Below, in pieces: positions 60,501 to 64,000 of a stretch of 64,000 nucleotides of DNA (position 1 is its first letter; every line of letters begins with the position of its first letter). The DNA lies in the NCBI GenBank assembly GCA_963675365.2, contig CAXXVA010000003.1:992001-1056000 (forward strand), in the 5' to 3' direction. The position numbers and the translations under genes are program-made. The notes beneath the pieces are model-generated. The model worked only from the letters and a program-made list of their open reading frames with translations. It was not told where the DNA came from and searched no databases. The stretch comes from CAXXOK01 sp963675365. Lineage in GTDB: Bacteria; Bacillota; Clostridia; Christensenellales; Aristaeellaceae.

Positions 60501-61901
60501 ATGCCGGACCGCAACATGAACCCCTCACAGACGCCGATGCCTGCCCAGGAACCGGACGTCCGCGTTACCAACTTCCAGGAGGTCACCCTGGGCTACACCC
60601 GGGACATGGCGATCAGCGAGGCCAAGCGCTGCCTGAATTGCAAGCATAAACCCTGCGTCGCACAATGTCCCGTGATGATCGATATTCCCGCGTTCATCGA
60701 AAAGGTCGCACAAGGCGATATGGAAGCCGCGTATACTATTTTAAGCGCGAGCACCGCCCTGCCCGCCGTATGCGGACGCGTATGCCCGCAAGAAGTGCAA
60801 TGCGAAAAGGTCTGCGTGCGCGGCGTTAAGGGCGAAAGCGTCGGAATCGGCCGGCTGGAGCGCTTCGTGGCCGACTGGCACCGCGAGCACAATCAGTCCT
60901 TGCCCACAAAAGCCGAATCCAACGGGCATAAAGTCGCGGTGATCGGCGCGGGTCCCGCCGGACTGACCTGTGCGGGCGACCTGGCCAAACTCGGGTACGA
61001 AGTCACGGTATTTGAAGCGCTGCACATGCCGGGCGGCGTGATGGTGTACGGCATCCCGGAGTTCCGGCTGCCCAAAGCCATCGTTTCCAGCGAGATCGAT
61101 AACCTTAAAGCCCTCGGCGTAACCATACAAACCAACGTCGTGATCGGCAAGACCCTGACCATTGACGAGTTGTTTGAACAGGGCTACGAATCCGTGTTCA
61201 TCGGCAGCGGCGCGGGGCTTCCCAATTTTATGCACATCCCGGGCGAAAGCCTGAAAGGCGTATACAGCGCCAACGAATATTTAACGCGCATCAATTTGAT
61301 GAAAGCATACGAGCAAAACAGCCGCACTCCCATCCAGAAAAGCGACGCGGTCGCGGTGGTCGGCGGCGGCAACGTGGCGATGGACGCCGCACGCTGCGCA
61401 AGGCGGATGGGCGCAAAAACCGTATACATCGTTTACCGGCGCGGCCGCGACGAACTTCCGGCGAGGTTGGAAGAAGTGGAACACGCCGAAGAGGAAGGCG
61501 TACAGCTCAAGCTGCTGACCAACCCCGTGGAGGTGCTTGGCGACGAGCAGGGGTGGGTTAAAGGCCTTCAATGCATCGAAATGGAGCTTGGCGAACCGGA
61601 TGAAAGCGGCCGCCGCAGACCCGTTCCCAAACCGGACAGCGAGTTTGTGCTAGATGTGGACACCATGATCATGGCGATCGGCACTAGTCCCAATCCCCTG
61701 CTCAGCAAAGCGACAGGCGGGCTGGAAACCAACCGGTTTGGCTGCCTTGTAACCCGCAACGAGGACGGGCTGACCAGCTACGACCGCGTATACGCCGGAG
61801 GCGACGTGGTGATCGGCGCGGCGACGGTGATCCTCGCAATGGGCGCGGGCAAGCGCGCCGCAGCGGCAATCCATAAGGAAATATCAGAAAGCCAGAACTA
61901 G
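60501..61901 (+). CDS. nfnB: NADH-dependent ferredoxin:NADP+ oxidoreductase subunit B (GltD-like)
   Basis: 466 residues. Two [4Fe-4S] sites at the N-terminus (CLNCKHKPCVAQCPV and CGRVCPQEVQCEKVC), then two nucleotide-binding folds: VAVIGAGPAGLTCAGDLA for FAD and VAVVGGGNVAMDAARCA for NADP(H), with GTSPNPLL near the C-terminus. Start at 60501 after GGAGG (spacing eight). Annotated in many genomes as glutamate synthase small subunit, but no large subunit is near. Expected to carry the bifurcating FAD. Confidence 0.93.
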   Translation: MPDRNMNPSQTPMPAQEPDVRVTNFQEVTLGYTRDMAISEAKRCLNCKHKPCVAQCPVMIDIPAFIEKVAQGDMEAAYTILSASTALPAVCGRVCPQEVQCEKVCVRGVKGESVGIGRLERFVADWHREHNQSLPTKAESNGHKVAVIGAGPAGLTCAGDLAKLGYEVTVFEALHMPGGVMVYGIPEFRLPKAIVSSEIDNLKALGVTIQTNVVIGKTLTIDELFEQGYESVFIGSGAGLPNFMHIPGESLKGVYSANEYLTRINLMKAYEQNSRTPIQKSDAVAVVGGGNVAMDAARCARRMGAKTVYIVYRRGRDELPARLEEVEHAEEEGVQLKLLTNPVEVLGDEQGWVKGLQCIEMELGEPDESGRRRPVPKPDSEFVLDVDTMIMAIGTSPNPLLSKATGGLETNRFGCLVTRNEDGLTSYDRVYAGGDVVIGAATVILAMGAGKRAAAAIHKEISESQN

Positions 61902-61945
61902 CAATTCTGCTTGACTAGAAAGCCTGATATGCAAGGAAACAAGAG

Positions 61946-61991
61946 TGGCACACGGCAGAGCTTACTCGACGGTAAGTGATGCCGTGTGCCA
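61946..61991. repeat. Long perfect hairpin after nfnB
   Basis: TGGCACACGGCA (61946-61957) and its complement (61980-61991), with an inner 5-bp pair CTTAC/GTAAG (61961-61965, 61972-61976). No T run follows on either strand. Confidence 0.5.
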
Positions 61992-62007
61992 TCTCGTAGT
62001 TGACAAC

Positions 62008-62094
62008 GCAGATCGGGCATTATCGTCAAGCAGACGGGCGGCCATTTGGCCGCCCGATTTGTTGTATTTCCATTATTCACTTTTCCCGATCTGC
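62008..62094 (+). terminator. Nested inverted repeat and probable nfnB terminator
   Basis: CGGGCGGCC (62035-62043), loop ATTT, GGCCGCCCG (62048-62056), followed by ATTTGTTGTATTT, fits an intrinsic terminator. It is enclosed by a 10-bp inverted repeat GCAGATCGGG (62008-62017) and CCCGATCTGC (62085-62094). Confidence 0.6.
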
Positions 62095-62126
62095 ATACCC
62101 TTTACGCAACGGGACGATTGTTAGGT

Positions 62127-62507
62127 TTACTCTTCGTCGCCTTCGAGCGAATCCTCGTCAAACGTTGCTTCCGCCACGCGGATTAACTGTTCCAGCAGAT
62201 CCTGGTCTTCTACGGGCACGAACTCCTCCGTGTCGTCGTCTTCCTCCGAGGGAACGACTTTCATTACATAGAGTTCCATTGTGGTTTCCTGACAATCCTC
62301 GTGCCCGCAATCACAGTGGTCATGGTCGCTGTCCGCCTCTTGGACGTCGCCCAGGATAACGTACTCATCGCCGTTATAAAAGAAATAGCGGATGACTTCC
62401 AGGAGAATGGTATTCCCGTCTTCGTCGACAGCTTCAATGAGATCTACGTTCTCCATGTCGTCTGCGGCCATGCCACCGGCGGTTTGGTCCTCATCTTTGT
62501 TGTACAA
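62127..62507 (-). CDS. DUF1292 family acidic protein
   Basis: 126-residue cytosolic protein, strongly acidic, with the DUF1292 core (VDLIEAVDEDGNTILLEVIR, YVILGDVQEA, MELYVMKVV) and a His/Cys-rich insert (DHDHCDCGHEDCQE) that could bind metal. The family is common in Firmicutes near ruvX/alaS, without known function. I place the start at a TTG (62507, YNKDEDQTAGG) six bases after GGGGGA; an inner ATG at 62471 has a poor site. Confidence 0.85.
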   Translation of the reverse strand: MYNKDEDQTAGGMAADDMENVDLIEAVDEDGNTILLEVIRYFFYNGDEYVILGDVQEADSDHDHCDCGHEDCQETTMELYVMKVVPSEEDDDTEEFVPVEDQDLLEQLIRVAEATFDEDSLEGDEE

Positions 62508-62531
62508 CGGAATCCCCCCGCTTTCTGAGCC

Positions 62532-62590
62532 ATAGTGAACCGATAGTCTCGGGCTCACTATCAGTATACACCTTCTGCGTAAATTTTCAA
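62532..62590 (-). promoter_or_regulatory. DUF1292 promoter with leader dyad
   Basis: TTGAAA (62585-62590) and TATACT (62563-62568) on the minus strand, spacer 16. Just downstream an inverted repeat ATAGTGA/TCACTAT (62532-62538, 62555-62561) covers the start region. Confidence 0.65.
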
Positions 62591-62657
62591 GTGAAAAACA
62601 ACGTGCCGTTTTGCTGCCGTACATCACAGGCAATCGTGTTAAATTCTCGTAAACCGC

Positions 62658-62686
62658 TTGCAGTCAAGCGATTTCGGTCCTATTTT
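62658..62686 (+). promoter_or_regulatory. Promoter of the GPH symporter gene
   Basis: TTGCAG (62658-62663) and TATTTT (62681-62686), spacer 17, 62 bases before the start codon. Confidence 0.55.
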
Positions 62687-62748
62687 CTAGTATACTTTTT
62701 GCATATGCAGCGATTTGTTACATTTCACAAAGCACAGCTGGAGACCCA

Positions 62749-64000
62749 ATGAAGCAAAACACACAGACACCTGAAGTGCCGTTTTATGAACGCCTGATAT
62801 TCGGCACGGCTGATTTCTTCGGCGGCGGCGCGCAGGCGCTGATTACCGCCGTCTATACCGTGTTTCTGACGATGAACGGCGTGCCGATCGCGCTCGCGGG
62901 CGTGATCGTCGCCGTCGCCAAGGCATGGGACGCGGTCAACGATCCGCTGATGGGCCTGCTGTCGGATAATACGCGCACACGCCTTGGACGACGCAGACCT
63001 TATATCCTGATTGGCGGCGCATTCGTGGTATTGAGTTTCGCGCTTCTGTTTTTACCCCTGTACTCCATGAAAAGCGTCGGACTGAAGTTTGCGATCTATT
63101 TGTTCTCCTACCTCGTGTACAGTACGGTGGCCAGCATTATACTGGTTCCGTATTACTCGCTGTCCACGGAGATCGCAACTAGCTATCAGGAAACCACGCA
63201 CATCAATACCCTGCGCCTGTATTTTTCCATGGCCTCCGGCGGAGTTTCCGCGCTTGTTCCGGTCTTTCTGATCGACAAGCTGCACGCCGGCGCACTATCG
63301 ATCACCGCTTTTTCAATGCTGATCATCTTCGTTTTCGGGAGTATCTACTGCGTCCCGCTGATTCTCTGCGGGGTTTTGTGTAAGGAACGCGCGCCGGTTC
63401 CCGATCAAAAAAGCGTATTCTCCTATCGCAGTTTTCTGGCGCCCTTCAAGGTCAAAGCGTTTCGCTATCTGCTGATCATTTACCTATGCGGTTTTACCTG
63501 CCTGGATATCATCAGCGTCAATATCGTTTATTTCGCCAAATACAGCCTCCGGCTGCCCGTGCCCAGCTTTATCATGCTACTTTCCATCATGGCCGCGTAT
63601 ATCGGTATGATGCCTGTGCTTTCCCAGTTGATGAAAAAGGGTCGGTCCAAACCATCCCTGATCCGCATGGGCATTCCACTGTATATCGTAAGCGCCGCCG
63701 CGCTGGCGCTTATCCCGCAGGGTACGCATCCCGCCGTTGTGGTTACGCTATGCGTGCTGATTGGCACGGGAATGAGCGGATGCCAGATGATGCCCTGGAT
63801 TCTGTTTCCGGACGTCGTGGACGTCGCGGAGCTCAAGCTTGGTACCAGAGCGTCCGGCTCGTTTTCCGGACTCATGACCTTCTCCCGCAAAGCGACAAGC
63901 GCGCTTGCCATCGCCGTAACCGGGTTTACGCTGCAAGCCGCGGGTTTCCTGGCGCCAATTGCCGACGCGCAGGGTGTGATTCCCGAAATCGAACAATCTT
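62749..64000 (+). CDS. GPH-family sugar:cation symporter (3' end outside window)
   Basis: Open frame of 417 codons running off the window. It starts MKQNTQTPEVPFYERLIFG six bases after GGAG. The family marks are clear: KAWDAVNDPLMGLLSDNTRT with the cation-site aspartates in helix 2, GRRRPYILIG after it, and many helices. GPH (MelB-like) proteins import glycosides, pentosides or hexuronides with Na+ or H+, which suits a xylan user. Substrate not determined by sequence. Of the usual length of about 450-480, only the last helix and tail are missing. Confidence 0.9.
   Translation, partial: MKQNTQTPEVPFYERLIFGTADFFGGGAQALITAVYTVFLTMNGVPIALAGVIVAVAKAWDAVNDPLMGLLSDNTRTRLGRRRPYILIGGAFVVLSFALLFLPLYSMKSVGLKFAIYLFSYLVYSTVASIILVPYYSLSTEIATSYQETTHINTLRLYFSMASGGVSALVPVFLIDKLHAGALSITAFSMLIIFVFGSIYCVPLILCGVLCKERAPVPDQKSVFSYRSFLAPFKVKAFRYLLIIYLCGFTCLDIISVNIVYFAKYSLRLPVPSFIMLLSIMAAYIGMMPVLSQLMKKGRSKPSLIRMGIPLYIVSAAALALIPQGTHPAVVVTLCVLIGTGMSGCQMMPWILFPDVVDVAELKLGTRASGSFSGLMTFSRKATSALAIAVTGFTLQAAGFLAPIADAQGVIPEIEQS

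Noticed and set aside
60501..61901. Glutamate synthase small subunit GltD
   Set aside because: No gltB lies near, and the partner gene encodes a PyrK/SudB-type subunit with a [2Fe-2S] site, which fits NfnAB.
1..64000. tRNA genes, CRISPR arrays, insertion sequences, prophage
   Set aside because: I saw no cloverleaf with a GTTCRANYC arm in any gap, no regularly spaced repeats, and no transposase, integrase or phage structural gene.

Overview
The window looks like chromosome of an anaerobic, fairly GC-rich member of the Bacillota, class Clostridia. Evidence: Firmicutes-type gene neighbourhoods (ylqF-rnhB-comM-dprA-topA-trmFO-hslV-hslU; DUF512-der; rplI-dnaB; an Orn/Lys/Arg decarboxylase next to tmk), purine-rich ribosome binding sites with several TTG/GTG starts, lipoprotein and Gram-positive-type signal peptides, an electron-bifurcating NfnAB pair and no outer-membrane genes. 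I see no rRNA, tRNA, prophage, insertion sequence or CRISPR array. Finer taxonomy is not decidable from what I can see.

Layout. 1-2.1 kb: end of a carbohydrate ABC transporter (permease and solute-binding protein). 2.2-6.8 kb (minus): ppk1-cysE-cysS-HhH protein. 7-8.1 kb: secreted GH10 xylanase. 8.2-10.8 kb: DUF512 radical SAM protein and der. 10.9-15.0 kb (minus): MotA/ExbB-like channel, OmpA/MotB-like protein, a small membrane protein, then argH. 15.2-15.4 kb: a compound palindromic element. 15.4-20.0 kb (minus): decarboxylase, a HAD-thymidylate kinase fusion, mnmA, hpf. 20.2-23.6 kb: MFS permease and a zinc-ribbon membrane protein. 23.6-25.4 kb (minus): SRP RNA, glyA, yraN. 25.6-26.4 kb: EamA exporter behind a dyad-covered promoter. 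26.4-43.4 kb (minus): a nine-gene run ylqF-rnhB-large glycosyltransferase-comM-dprA-topA-trmFO-hslV-hslU, preceded by DUF4097-ybaB-recR-rmuC. 43.7-48.9 kb: rarA, histidine kinase, rplI, dnaB, YhaM-like nuclease. 49-50.9 kb: lipoprotein, zinc-ribbon protein, XRE regulator. 51-55.2 kb: a flavin-based extracytosolic electron-transfer locus (ApbE divergent from a NusG_II protein, a Gx-family membrane protein and a six-domain FMN-binding protein). 55.3-61.9 kb: large secreted protein, adenine deaminase, RidA, NfnA, NfnB. 62.1-64 kb: DUF1292 protein and a GPH sugar symporter cut by the window end.

How the genes fit together. Sugar uptake (ABC, GPH) and xylan cleavage point to plant polysaccharide use. 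NfnAB balances NADH, NADPH and ferredoxin in the cytosol. The 51-55 kb locus has the components expected to attach FMN covalently to a surface protein and move electrons across the membrane; it resembles the EetA/EetB/PplA/FmnB part of the Listeria FLEET locus but lacks Ndh2 and the quinone genes here, and its FMN protein is an RnfG-like anchor followed by five short FMN domains. I regard this locus, the ZorAB-like MotA/OmpA trio, the HAD-Tmk fusion and the 1390-residue double glycosyltransferase as the most notable content.
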